NCBI GenBank assembly: GCA_022822525.1
Contig: JAJEBN010000017.1
Location: 22,293 to 86,292 of the forward strand
Length of the DNA: 64,000 nucleotides
Source of the DNA: Acidimicrobiia bacterium
GTDB lineage: Bacteria; Actinomycetota; Acidimicrobiia; Acidimicrobiales; Poriferisodalaceae
Direction: 5' to 3'
Below, in pieces: positions 29,909 to 40,060 of the stretch (positions within the stretch are counted from its first letter, which is position 1; every line of letters starts with the position of its first letter). Made by a program: the position numbers and the translations under genes. The notes beneath the pieces were generated by a model. The model saw only the letters and a list, made by a program, of their open reading frames with translations, was not told where the DNA came from and did not search any database.

Positions 29909-31498
29909 GTGACACGCCAAGTGCGCACGTTCGAAGCAGACGCCGATGAGGTGGAGCGCCTGCTGCGCCCCCGCGACGACATCGTGCTCGAAATGCCCGC
30001 CAGCGACGGCGACGGCGACGGCCGCCATCACTTCGGCCTGGCGGGCGGGCCGTTCGCGAGCTACTCGCGCCTCGTGCAGATCACACCCGATGCGGCAAGC
30101 GGCGCCGACGGCACCGCTCTGGGCACCTCGGCGCGGTTCCAGGTCACCGAGAAGGTCGAATGGCAGCTGGCGGTGCCGTGGTTCGGCCCGGCCATCAACC
30201 TCGCCGTGCGGCGCGCGATGCGCACCGGCCGCAGCGGCGACGGCACCCAGCCCATCTGGGCGCCGCCGCGGCGGCTCGATGCGCGGGCCGCGACGATCAT
30301 GGCCATGCTCGCCGCCGCGGCGATGCTCAGCGGCTACCTGGCAAACGCACCCTCCGAGCTGCACACCTACGCCGCCGACGAGTTCGGCGTGGATCAGGCC
30401 GCCCAGGGCCTGCTGGGCGCCGTGGTGCGCATCGGGACGCTGTTCGCGATCGGCGTGTCGGTGCTGGCGGACCGCCACGGGCGGCGCCGCATCGTGGCGG
30501 GCGCGATGGCTGCGGGCATCGGAGCTGCCGCGCTTGCAGCGCTGGCGCCGAACATGGTGTGGCTGGGGGCGCTGCTGCTGGTCGGGCGCACAGCCAACGC
30601 AGCGCTCGGGGCCACGATCGTCGTGATGGCGCTCGAGGAAATCCCCGCAGGATGCCGGGCATGGTGCCTCTCGGTGCTGGCGATGTCCGCAGCGCTGGGC
30701 GCCGGCGTGGTGGTGTGGCTGCAGCCGCTCTCGGACCTCGCGCCGTGGGCATGGCGCCTGCTCTTCGCCTTCCCGCTCGTGGCGCTCGCCGCGGCGAGAC
30801 CGCTGCTGCGCAGGCTGCCCGAGAGCCGCCGGTTCGAGCGGCGCGGCCGCGACGTGACGCTGGGCGGCAGCTGGCGCCCCATCGCGGTGCTCGGCGTGAT
30901 CTATTTCGCGTTCGGCCTGTTCCTGGGCCCCGTCGACTGGTTCCGCAACGAGTACCTGCGTGACGAGCACGGCTTCAGTGCCAGCCTGGTCTCGCTGTTC
31001 GTGCTGGGCACCGCGACTCCCGCGGGTCTCGCGGTGTATGCGGCAGGACGGCTTGCTGACTCGCGGGGGCGGCGCATCATCCTGGGGATCGCCTCGGTGG
31101 CAGGGCTGGGCTGCCTGGTGGCGATGTTCAATGTGTCGGGGTCGCTGCTGTGGCTGGCCGGACTGGTCGGGGCGATGCTCTCGGCAGGCCTGCTGCCCTC
31201 GCTGGGGGTCTACCGGGGCGAGCTGTTTCCCACCGCGGTGAGGGCGCGGGCCGCGACGCTCACTGGTGCCATGGGTGTCGGCGGCGCTGCCTTGGGCGTG
31301 CTGTGGGCCGGTCGATTGCGCACCGCGTGGGGCAGCTTCGGCGATGTCATCGCGCTGCTGTGGATCGGGCCGCTCGTCGCGGCCGGCATCGCGGTGGTGT
31401 GGCTGGCCGAGCGCAGCGGCCGCGAGCTCGAAGAACTGCATCCCGCGGATGCCGCGGCTGACCCCGAGGGACCGTGGTCGCAACACTTCGGGCCGTGA
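29909..31498 (+). CDS. Major facilitator superfamily transporter with N-terminal soluble domain
   Basis: A 529-residue protein beginning at GTG 29909. The first ~115 residues are soluble and resemble an SRPBCC-like domain (RTFEADADEVERLL, ARFQVTEKVEWQLAVPWFGPAINLAVRRAM); this similarity is my reading of pattern only. From ~125 the protein is a 12-helix MFS transporter: SGYLANAPSELHTYAADEFGV, the loop 2-3 signature ADRHGRRRIVAG, PESRRFERRG in the central loop, a second ADSRGRRII in the equivalent loop of the C-terminal half, and GELFPTAVRARA typical of sugar/aromatic-acid families. Substrate unknown. The gene is divergent from murA. Confidence 0.85.
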   Translation: MTRQVRTFEADADEVERLLRPRDDIVLEMPASDGDGDGRHHFGLAGGPFASYSRLVQITPDAASGADGTALGTSARFQVTEKVEWQLAVPWFGPAINLAVRRAMRTGRSGDGTQPIWAPPRRLDARAATIMAMLAAAAMLSGYLANAPSELHTYAADEFGVDQAAQGLLGAVVRIGTLFAIGVSVLADRHGRRRIVAGAMAAGIGAAALAALAPNMVWLGALLLVGRTANAALGATIVVMALEEIPAGCRAWCLSVLAMSAALGAGVVVWLQPLSDLAPWAWRLLFAFPLVALAAARPLLRRLPESRRFERRGRDVTLGGSWRPIAVLGVIYFAFGLFLGPVDWFRNEYLRDEHGFSASLVSLFVLGTATPAGLAVYAAGRLADSRGRRIILGIASVAGLGCLVAMFNVSGSLLWLAGLVGAMLSAGLLPSLGVYRGELFPTAVRARAATLTGAMGVGGAALGVLWAGRLRTAWGSFGDVIALLWIGPLVAAGIAVVWLAERSGRELEELHPADAAADPEGPWSQHFGP

Positions 31499-31534
31499 GT
31501 ACCGACGACGTGATCGGGACATGATGAGGCGGTC

Positions 31535-32113
31535 ATGGCTGTAGTCGAAGCTCTGCTGTTGACCCCAGGCGCCGGCGGCGGCGCGGATCATCGCACGCTC
31601 GTCGACATCGAGACGGCGCTGTCGCAACGCCTGCCGGTGCGCCGCCACGACTTCGCATACCGGCGGGCCGGACGGCGGGCACCGCCGCGTGCCCCCAGCG
31701 TCGCGGCCGAACTGGCCGGCGATCTGGCTCGCATCGCAGCCGAGCTGGGCGTGCCGCCGGGGCGTCTGGCGATCGGCGGCCGGTCCTTCGGCGGGCGTGT
31801 GTGTTCGATGGCGGTCGCCGACGGCGCCGCCGCCGCGGGCCTCGTGCTGCTCAGCTACCCGCTGCACCCGCCCGAGCGCCCTGAACGGCTCCGCACGGAG
31901 CACTTCGTCCGGATCGACGTGCCGTGCCTGTTCGTCTCTGGCACGCGTGACCCCTTCGCCACCCCCGACGAGCTGCGCGAGCACACTGCGGCCATTGCGG
32001 GGCCGGTCACGCTCTGCTTCATCGACGGCGCCCGCCATGATCCGAACTCGATCGCGGCGCGCCGCGCCGTCGTCGAGACCATCGGTGACTGGCTCGACGC
32101 GCTCGACAGCTGA
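31535..32113 (+). CDS. Alpha/beta hydrolase (KANL3/Tex30-like small hydrolase)
   Basis: The 192-residue protein starts at ATG 31535, 36 bases after the MFS gene. It fits the small alpha/beta hydrolase fold: LLLTPGAGGGADHRTL (oxyanion region), the nucleophile elbow IGGRSFGGRVCS with Ser, LLSYPLHPPERP, the acid in FVSGTRDPFATPDELRE and the catalytic His in FIDGARHDP. Relatives are dienelactone-hydrolase-like or of unknown specificity. It may be co-transcribed with the MFS transporter. Confidence 0.85.
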   Translation: MAVVEALLLTPGAGGGADHRTLVDIETALSQRLPVRRHDFAYRRAGRRAPPRAPSVAAELAGDLARIAAELGVPPGRLAIGGRSFGGRVCSMAVADGAAAAGLVLLSYPLHPPERPERLRTEHFVRIDVPCLFVSGTRDPFATPDELREHTAAIAGPVTLCFIDGARHDPNSIAARRAVVETIGDWLDALDS

Positions 32114-32236
32114 CCCCCCCCCCGCACAGAGCGCACGGGCTGCGAATGCTCAAGGCCGTTTCGCATATTCGGCGGGAATGCGCGCTAATGCCCCGTTCGG
32201 GCGTGGCGCTCCATTCCCGGCGGCTCACTCCTCGGC

Positions 32237-33886
32237 ATGCCAGCCGGGACAGCGCCAGCCAGCGATCTCGGCGCCGCTGATCGTCGCCTGCTGCGGATCA
32301 TCGGCCGCATGCCGATGGCGAGCGCCGCGAACCTGGCGCCGATCCTGGGCGCGGAGGAGCGCCCGGTGCGGGCCCGGCTGAGCTCGCTGCAACGCGCCCG
32401 CTGGATCGACTCCCTCCACGTCGGGATGACCGAACCGCGCCAGCATCGCTGGTTTCTCACCACCCAGGCAATTGGGGAGCTCTACACCCAGGACGACGCG
32501 CACGTGACGGCGGAGTTGGCATCCCCCTTCAGGGACCCCCCGCCCGCCGGGCCAGCGGCGCCCGAGGGGCGCGAGCGTCTGCCGTGGACGGCCACTGCCC
32601 GAGGGGCGCGCAGCGGCGTGCGGCGGCTGGCGGCATTGGAACTGCTCTACCGGCTCGCCCCCGGACTGCTCCGCTCGGGCTGGCTGCTCGCGCCCCCGGG
32701 CGACGCCGCCGCTGCCATGACCGACTTCCACCTGGTGCGCAGGGGCGGCTGGTTTCACGCGGTGGCGCACTACGGCGAGCGGTACTGGGTGAGCTTCACC
32801 TACGTCGGCATGCACGCCACCGAGTGGTCGCTGCGACGCAAGCGAGCCAAGCGCTTCTGGGGCATCGACGTGTACACCAGCCGACACGACGCACACGAGC
32901 GGGCCGCCGATCGCACCTTCTACGACGGCCCCCGACACGAGGCGAGGCCGTCCGCCGAGGTGATGCTTGCGGCGGACTCGTGGGCGGCCCACCTGGCGCA
33001 ACGCGAGTTTGCCCCCAGCACCCGGCCGCTGATCTGCACCCCAGCGGGGCTCTGGGGCGATCCTGTCACGCTGCAGCCATCCGACGACCGTGTCAGCGAC
33101 TCCGTCGCGCCGGTGCTGGTGGGACAGCCGGAGCACCTGGAGGTGTGGCGGCAGAGCAGGGCTGACACGCTGGCCATCACCGACCCGCTCGCGTTCGCGG
33201 TGTTCATGGCCGTCGCGCAATTCCCGGCCATACGAGGCGCAGAGATCGCCCGGTCCCTGGGCCGCTCGCCGCGACCGGTCGAGCGAGCACTCGCCGCAAT
33301 CGTCAAGGTCGGGCTCGTCGACCGTCTCGACGGACACTGCTATCTCACCGCAACGGGACTGCGCCGGGCGGCCAACCTGAGCCGCCTGCTGCCATCCGCG
33401 GTCATCCGGCGACACGGCGCGTACTCGATGCCGTCGTTCCGGAACAAGAATCTCCGCCACGACCGGGGCGTGAACCGTGTGGCCGTGCAGCTCGCCTCCG
33501 AAGGCGCGGAGGCGTTCGTGGGCTGGCGGGGCGACATCAACGTGCCCAACATCACCCAAATCAAGCCTGACCTGCTCGTGCTGGTCTCCGACGGGACGCT
33601 CGGCCCCGGCGCCTACAGCGTCGAATACGAGCGCACCGCCGTCTGGCCTTCCGCGGTCACCGAGAAGCTCCAGCCGTACCGCAGATGCGCTGCCATCGGG
33701 CGCCCGGTGCCGCTGCTGGTGGTCTGCGAGACGCCCGAGACAGCCGAGCTGTTCTCCGAATACGACGCGCTGCTGCCGATGCTGGTCACCCACCTGGGGG
33801 CCATCGAGACGGGCCGCCTGACCGGCGACAACACCATCTGGCAGTTGCGCGGTGCCGACACCGTCTCGTTGCACTGCCGCCGCTAG
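32237..33886 (+). CDS. Replication-relaxation-like protein with two winged helices and a PD-ExK-like C-terminal domain
   Basis: A 549-residue protein from ATG 32237. Residues ~15-60 form a winged helix-turn-helix (LLRIIGRMPMASAANLAPIL...RARLSSLQRARWID). Residues ~318-375 form a second (AFAVFMAVAQFPAIRGAEIA...VERALAAIVKVGLVDR). The C-terminal ~150 residues contain HDRGVNRVAVQLA, then IKPDLLVLV (D445), YSVEYERTA (E463) and a following EKLQPYR with Lys477, the arrangement seen in replication-relaxation (Replic_Relax) proteins and related restriction-endonuclease folds. Such proteins usually come from plasmids or integrative elements; here the neighbours are ordinary chromosomal genes. I cannot tell if the nuclease-like site is active. 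Confidence 0.7.
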   Translation: MPAGTAPASDLGAADRRLLRIIGRMPMASAANLAPILGAEERPVRARLSSLQRARWIDSLHVGMTEPRQHRWFLTTQAIGELYTQDDAHVTAELASPFRDPPPAGPAAPEGRERLPWTATARGARSGVRRLAALELLYRLAPGLLRSGWLLAPPGDAAAAMTDFHLVRRGGWFHAVAHYGERYWVSFTYVGMHATEWSLRRKRAKRFWGIDVYTSRHDAHERAADRTFYDGPRHEARPSAEVMLAADSWAAHLAQREFAPSTRPLICTPAGLWGDPVTLQPSDDRVSDSVAPVLVGQPEHLEVWRQSRADTLAITDPLAFAVFMAVAQFPAIRGAEIARSLGRSPRPVERALAAIVKVGLVDRLDGHCYLTATGLRRAANLSRLLPSAVIRRHGAYSMPSFRNKNLRHDRGVNRVAVQLASEGAEAFVGWRGDINVPNITQIKPDLLVLVSDGTLGPGAYSVEYERTAVWPSAVTEKLQPYRRCAAIGRPVPLLVVCETPETAELFSEYDALLPMLVTHLGAIETGRLTGDNTIWQLRGADTVSLHCRR

Positions 33887-34022
33887 ACCCGCCCTCCCCC
33901 CACAAAGCGGAAGCCCGCAACGGTGCAATCCACGCACGCAGCGCCGATCCCGAGTTCCGCCCCGCGGGGAGCTCGCGCGCGGCCTCAGCGACGCCACCGG
34001 CAGCAGCCGGCGCCCGGGCGCC

Positions 34023-35234
34023 TCATTCGCCGACCTGGCTCACGATCATCCTGGCGATCTCGAGGCTGGAGGTAGCCGCAGGGCTCGGGGCGTTCAGCAC
34101 GTGAGTGCTGCGGCCGCCGGCGGTGACCGCGAAGTCGTCCTCGAGCTCCCCGGCGGGGTCCATGGCCTGGGCACGCACCCCCGCTTCAGAACGCACGAGA
34201 TCATCGGCTGCGATGTCGGGCACCAGCCGCTGCAGCGCCCGGGTGAACGCAGCCTTGTTCAGCGAACGCCACACTTCGCCTGCGCCCGTGCGCCAGTAGC
34301 GACGGGCGAGACGCCACAGGCCCCGATTGGCGATGTGCTCGCGCAGCTGCGCCCCGCTGACGTCGCTCCAGCGGTAGCCCTCGCGGGCCAGTGCGAGCAC
34401 CGCGTTGGGGCCGGCGTGGATCGTGCCGTCGATCATGCGCGTCAGGTGCACCCCCAAGAACGGGAAGCTGGGATCGGGCACCGGGTAGATCAGGTTGCTG
34501 ACGAGGTGCGACCGCTCGGGGACGAGCTCGTAGTACTCGCCGCGGAACGGGACGATGCGGTAGCCGCTCGCCGCCCCTGCAAGTTCTGCCACCTGGTCGC
34601 ACCGCAGCCCGGCGCAGTTGACCAGCCACGCCGCTCTCACGTCGCCGGTCGTCGTGGCGACCCGCACGCCGTCGGCGGCCTGATCGATCCCGACCACCTT
34701 GGTCGAGGTGCGCAGCTCGCCGCCTGCGGCCTCGATTTCGTCGAGCAGCGCCCGGCACACGGCCCCGTAGTCGGCGATGCCGGTGCTGGGGATGTGGAGC
34801 GCCTCGACGCCGGCGCAGTACGGCTCGAGCTCGGCCAGCCGCCGGGCGTCGATGAGCTCGGCATCGACGCCGTTGCGCACCGCACGCTCGGCCAGCGATG
34901 CCAGCCGCTCCTGCTCGGAGCTGTCGACCGCAACGATGACCTTGCCGCACACGTCGTGCGCGATGCCGTGACGGCGGCAGAACTCGACCATCGAGCTGCG
35001 ACCCGCCACCGCCAGGGCGGCCTTGGCCGAGCCGGGCCGGTAGTAGACGCCCGAGTGCAGCACCCCCGAGTTGCGGCCCGTCTGGTGCAGCGCGGGACGC
35101 GCTTCGGCTTCGAGCACCACCACGCGCTTGCCGGGATGAACTTCGAGGTAGCGATGCGCTGTTGCCAGACCGATGATTCCGGCGCCCACAACGGCCAGGT
35201 CGGCCTGCAGAGCCGAAGGCGAGGCGCTGGTCAT
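34023..35234 (-). CDS. lhgO: L-2-hydroxyglutarate oxidase family FAD enzyme
   Basis: Start at ATG 35234 (MTSASPSALQADL) yields 403 residues; frame extension to 35294 is unlikely. DAO-family FAD-binding motif LAVVGAGIIGLATAHRYLE, the family signature RNSGVLHSGVYYRPGSAKA, VDSSEQERL, STGIADYGAVCRALL, FRGEYYEL, YPVPDPSFPFLGVHLTR and GGRSTHVLNAPSPAATSSL are all as in LhgO. It oxidises L-2-hydroxyglutarate to 2-oxoglutarate. Gene is divergent from glpX with 74 bases between starts. Confidence 0.93.
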   Translation of the reverse strand: MTSASPSALQADLAVVGAGIIGLATAHRYLEVHPGKRVVVLEAEARPALHQTGRNSGVLHSGVYYRPGSAKAALAVAGRSSMVEFCRRHGIAHDVCGKVIVAVDSSEQERLASLAERAVRNGVDAELIDARRLAELEPYCAGVEALHIPSTGIADYGAVCRALLDEIEAAGGELRTSTKVVGIDQAADGVRVATTTGDVRAAWLVNCAGLRCDQVAELAGAASGYRIVPFRGEYYELVPERSHLVSNLIYPVPDPSFPFLGVHLTRMIDGTIHAGPNAVLALAREGYRWSDVSGAQLREHIANRGLWRLARRYWRTGAGEVWRSLNKAAFTRALQRLVPDIAADDLVRSEAGVRAQAMDPAGELEDDFAVTAGGRSTHVLNAPSPAATSSLEIARMIVSQVGE

Positions 35235-35308
35235 CGCAGCGAAGCTAGTGCCCGTGGTCGCATCGCTCTTCGTGGTGCGTGACGACCGCAGCACTATGGT
35301 CGGCGGGG

Positions 35309-36346
35309 ATGAATGGCAAACGCAGATCCCTCGGCGACCGAGGCCGCGGCGACCCGGATCTCTCCCGGCGGGCTCCCGAAGGCAACCTTGCGCTCGAACT
35401 CGTGCGCACCACCGAGGCCGCGGCCATGGCCGCCTCTCGCTGGATGGGCCGCGGCGACAAGGAAGGCGCCGACGGCGCGGCCGTCGATGCGATGCGGGTC
35501 GTGCTCTCGAGCGTGCCCATGGACGGGATCGTCGTCATCGGCGAGGGCGAGAAGGACGATGCGCCCATGCTCTTCAACGGCGAGTTCATCGGTGACGGCA
35601 CCGGGGCGCTGACCGATGTCGCCGTGGATCCGATCGACGGCACCACGCTGACCTCGCTGGGACGGGGCAATGCGATCTCGGTGATCGCTGTGTCGCCTCG
35701 CGGCACCATGCTCGACCCAGGTCCGTGCGTCTACATGGAGAAGATCGCCGTCGGACCCGACGCCAAGGGCGTCGTGGACCTGAACCGCACACCCTCGGAG
35801 AACCTGCGTGCGATTGCCGAGGTCACCGGGCAGGGCCTGCGGGACCTGACGGCGGTGGTGCTCGACCGCGATCGGCACTCAGAACTCATCGGGGAGATCC
35901 GCGACACAGGCGCACGCATCAGGCTGATTCCCGATGGCGACGTGGCGGGCGCCATCTCCGCGGCGGCCAGCGACACCACCGACGTGCTCTTCGGCATCGG
36001 CGGCACTCCCGAGGGGATCATCTCAGCAGCAGCGCTGAAGTGCCTCGGCGGGGAGCTGCAGGGCCGGCTGTGGCCCCGCAACGACCATGAGCGCCAAGCC
36101 TCCATCGCGGCCGGCTACGACCTCGACAAGGTGCTGCACATCGATGATCTGGTCCGGTCAGATGACGTGTTCTTCGCAGCAACTGGCATCACCGACGGCG
36201 AGTTGCTGCACGGCGTGAAGTTCGCTGCCCATCGCGCCGTCACCGATTCGCTGGTCATGCGCTCGCGCAGCGGAACCGTGCGCCGGATCGAGGCCACCCA
36301 CGACATCGACAAGCTCAGCGCCTTCGCCGCGGTGGACTTCACCTGA
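35309..36346 (+). CDS. glpX: Class II fructose-1,6-bisphosphatase
   Basis: ATG at 35309 is preceded by GGCGGGG and gives 345 residues; a start at 35279 would add ten residues. GlpX family motifs: [22 protein letters not shown], the metal-site [17 protein letters not shown] and [35 protein letters not shown], and the C-terminal [15 protein letters not shown]. It dephosphorylates fructose-1,6-bisphosphate in gluconeogenesis and is the usual actinobacterial FBPase. It is followed after 3 bases by a HisI-like gene. Confidence 0.96.
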   Translation: MNGKRRSLGDRGRGDPDLSRRAPEGNLALELVRTTEAAAMAASRWMGRGDKEGADGAAVDAMRVVLSSVPMDGIVVIGEGEKDDAPMLFNGEFIGDGTGALTDVAVDPIDGTTLTSLGRGNAISVIAVSPRGTMLDPGPCVYMEKIAVGPDAKGVVDLNRTPSENLRAIAEVTGQGLRDLTAVVLDRDRHSELIGEIRDTGARIRLIPDGDVAGAISAAASDTTDVLFGIGGTPEGIISAAALKCLGGELQGRLWPRNDHERQASIAAGYDLDKVLHIDDLVRSDDVFFAATGITDGELLHGVKFAAHRAVTDSLVMRSRSGTVRRIEATHDIDKLSAFAAVDFT

Positions 36347-36349
36347 GCC

Positions 36350-36781
36350 ATGCCGGCCTCCGCGAACACCCCCGCGCCCGATGATCTCGAAGAAGGCACA
36401 GTCGCGCTCATCGACTTCGGCAAGGTGGCTCAGATCGGCCGTGACGGCCACCAGGTCGTGCCCGTGGTGCTGCAGGACGCCGACAGCGAGGACGTGCTGT
36501 TCATCGGCTATGCCAACGAGGAAGCGCTGCGGCTCACATTCGAGCGACGCAGCGCTGTGCTCTATTCCACATCCCGCAACGAGATCTGGCACAAGGGCGC
36601 CACCTCCGGCGACACGCTCTCGCTCATCGAGGTGCGTGTGAACTGCGAGCAGAACTCCCTGCTGTACCGGGTGCGGCGCGACGGGGGCGGCGCTTGCCAC
36701 ACCCGCGACGCCGACGGCAACTCCCGGCCCGGCTGCTACTACCGAGCCGTCGACAGCCCCACCGAGCTGCGCCACCTCTGA
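36350..36781 (+). CDS. Phosphoribosyl-AMP cyclohydrolase-like protein with altered metal site
   Basis: The 143-residue protein has the HisI fold: IDFGKVAQIGRDGHQVVPVVLQD, IGYANEEALRLTF, YSTSRNEIWHKGATSGDTL. The Zn-binding cysteines are retained (Cys99, Cys116, Cys129). However the conserved DCDxD motif whose three Asp residues bind Mg in HisI reads NCEQN (98-102), and the usually tight segment between the second and third Cys is longer (ACHTRDADGNSRPGC). Either this is a divergent cyclohydrolase or a paralogue with another role. No other histidine gene is nearby; it is 3 bases after glpX and probably co-transcribed. Confidence 0.82.
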   Translation: MPASANTPAPDDLEEGTVALIDFGKVAQIGRDGHQVVPVVLQDADSEDVLFIGYANEEALRLTFERRSAVLYSTSRNEIWHKGATSGDTLSLIEVRVNCEQNSLLYRVRRDGGGACHTRDADGNSRPGCYYRAVDSPTELRHL

Positions 36782-36801
36782 TGCTGATCTAGCGGGCGCG
36801 G

Positions 36802-38073
36802 CTATTCGTCGAAGTTCTCGGGCATGAGCACGAACTCGGGGTACGCCTCGATGCCGAGCTCGCCCGAGTCCTGCCCGAGCTGCTCCACCGTCTTCGAGAC
36901 TCGCAGACCCAGCACCAGGTCCAGAACCTTCCAGACGATGAACGATGCGATGAACACGAAGGCACCGACTGAGACGATGCCGAGCAGCTGAATGTGGAGC
37001 TGAGCGCCGGCCGCAATTGCGGTCGCCAGGGTGCCCCAGATGCCGCAGACGAGGTGGGCCGGGATGGCGCCCACCACGTCGTCCACCTTGACGAGCTCGA
37101 GCCCCTTGATGGCGGCGGTGCAGATGACGCCGCCGATGGCGCCGATGATGATCGCCCACCAGTGCTCGGTGATGTCGGGCCCGGCCGTGATCGACACCAG
37201 GCCGGCGATGGCGCCGTTGAGCCCGGCGAACAGGTCGATGCGTCCGAGCAGCGAGCGCGAGACCGCCAGCGCGGCGACCACCCCGGCGGCTGCAGCCAGG
37301 TTGGTGTTGACCAGCACGTTGCTCATCGCGACGGCGTCGACGACGCTGCCCAGCGCGAGCTGCGAACCCCCGTTGAATCCGAACCAGCCGAGCCACAGGA
37401 TGAACACGCCCAGCGTCACGATCAGCACATTGGACGGCGGCGTGGGTCTCACCGAGCCGTCCTTGCGGAACTTGCCGAGCCGGGGGCCCACCACCAGCAC
37501 GCCGGCCAGGGCTGCCCAGCCGCCGGTGCTGTGCACGATCGTCGAGCCGGCAAAGTCCTGGAAACCCTGCTGGGACAGCCAGCCTCCGCCCCAGGTCCAC
37601 GCTCCCACGATCGGGTAGATGACGGCGGTGAGCAGCAGCGTGAAGGCGAAGAACGACCACATCTTGATGCGCTCGGCGATCGCGCCCGAGACCACCGATG
37701 CCGCGGTCGCCACGAACACCATCTGGAAGAACCAGTCCGACATGACCGAGTAGCCGTTGGCGGCAACGGCCGCCTCGGCAGCGGCGTCGCCATCCAGCAG
37801 GGCCAGCTCGTCGCCGCTCGGCCCGTAGAGGAACGAGAACGAGCCCCACAGGTCGCCGACGTCGACGTACATGAGGTTGTAGCCGAGGAAGTAGAACGCG
37901 AGACCGGCGATCGAGTAGATGCCGATGTTCTTCAGACAGATCATCGACGCGTTCTTCGTGCGAACGGCGCCGGCTTCGAGCATGGTGAAGCCGGCCGCCA
38001 TCCACATGATCAGTGCTCCCCAGACGAGGAACATGAACGTGTTGAGGACGAACTGGCCAGACAGATCGATCAT
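36802..38073 (-). CDS. amt: Ammonium transporter (Amt/MEP/Rh family)
   Basis: ATG at 38073 with AGAGGA eight bases upstream gives 423 residues and 11 membrane helices. Family signatures: GFTMLEAGAVRTKNAS, the periplasmic gate region DWFFQMVFVATAASVVSGA, DFAGSTIVHSTGGWAAL (first pore His), WFGFNGGSQLAL, NGAIAGLVSITAG, and VVGAIPAHLVCGIWGT (second pore His). It conducts ammonium into the cell. No glnK lies next to it. It starts 78 bases after atpC on the same strand; the leader folds into alternative hairpins around the ribosome binding site, annotated separately. Convergent with the HisI-like gene. Confidence 0.95.
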   Translation of the reverse strand: MIDLSGQFVLNTFMFLVWGALIMWMAAGFTMLEAGAVRTKNASMICLKNIGIYSIAGLAFYFLGYNLMYVDVGDLWGSFSFLYGPSGDELALLDGDAAAEAAVAANGYSVMSDWFFQMVFVATAASVVSGAIAERIKMWSFFAFTLLLTAVIYPIVGAWTWGGGWLSQQGFQDFAGSTIVHSTGGWAALAGVLVVGPRLGKFRKDGSVRPTPPSNVLIVTLGVFILWLGWFGFNGGSQLALGSVVDAVAMSNVLVNTNLAAAAGVVAALAVSRSLLGRIDLFAGLNGAIAGLVSITAGPDITEHWWAIIIGAIGGVICTAAIKGLELVKVDDVVGAIPAHLVCGIWGTLATAIAAGAQLHIQLLGIVSVGAFVFIASFIVWKVLDLVLGLRVSKTVEQLGQDSGELGIEAYPEFVLMPENFDE

Positions 38074-38104
38074 GACGAGTCCTCTCGTCGTTGCAGCAGG
38101 ACTC
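38074..38104 (-). promoter_or_regulatory. Alternative hairpins over the amt ribosome binding site
   Basis: Two mutually exclusive stems lie directly upstream of the amt ATG. One is a 7-bp stem, GAGTCCT / AGGACTC (arms at 38098-38104 and 38077-38083 on this strand, 14-base loop), that buries the AGGA ribosome binding site. The other is a 6-bp stem, GACGAG / CTCGTC, with exactly AGGA as its four-base loop (38074-38089). A switch between them could control amt translation. Seen directly as inverted repeats; the regulatory role is inferred. Confidence 0.5.
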
Positions 38105-38151
38105 TCATATGTTTGCAGGCACCGTGCCGGCGCCACGACATGGTGCGGAGG

Positions 38152-38535
38152 TCAGGAAGCTCCGGCGACCGCGATGCGGGTTTGCGCCCAGGCCAATGCT
38201 GCCTTGGCGTCGTCATCGTCGTCGTCGGCCGCGACGGCGGCCTGGGCTGCTTCGAGATCAGCCTGTGCAGCGGCGACGTCGATCTCGTCGGCCGCATATG
38301 CGGCATCACTGAGAATCGTCACGACGTTGTTGCTGACTTCGACGAACCCGCGATTGAGCGCCAGGGTCACGATGCCGTCGGACGCCCACAGCTGGGTCTG
38401 CCCGATGTCGAGTGCGCCGATGAACGATGCGTGATGGTCCAGGAAGGCGATGTCGCCGTCGACCGTGCGCGTCACCACCTGGCTGCACTCGCCGCTGAAC
38501 AGCACGGCCTCAGGCGAGACAAGTTCGACCTGCAT
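38152..38535 (-). CDS. atpC: ATP synthase F1 epsilon subunit
   Basis: The 127-residue protein has the beta-barrel N-terminal domain (VELVSPEAVLFSGECSQVV, DGDIAFLDHHASFIGAL, VTLALNRGFVEVSNNVVTIL) and a short helical C-terminal hairpin rich in Asp and Ala (AAVAADDDDDDAKAALAWA) that is more acidic than usual. ATG 38535 with AAGGAG upstream. Last gene of the ATP synthase operon; the epsilon C-terminus regulates ATP hydrolysis. Confidence 0.95.
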   Translation of the reverse strand: MQVELVSPEAVLFSGECSQVVTRTVDGDIAFLDHHASFIGALDIGQTQLWASDGIVTLALNRGFVEVSNNVVTILSDAAYAADEIDVAAAQADLEAAQAAVAADDDDDDAKAALAWAQTRIAVAGAS

Positions 38536-38563
38536 GCCGTCAGTCTCCTTGCGCGGTCGCCGC

Positions 38564-40060
<1,497 letters not shown>

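Noticed and set aside
29816..32038. 740-residue minus-strand open frame opposite the MFS and hydrolase genes
   Set aside because: It runs antisense to two genes with strong family motifs, is Arg/Gln/His/Pro-rich without domains, and arises from the GC-rich third-position bias.
32225..33997. 590-residue minus-strand open frame opposite the replication-relaxation-like gene
   Set aside because: Low-complexity Arg/Gly/Val composition and antisense to a protein with two winged helices; no family match.
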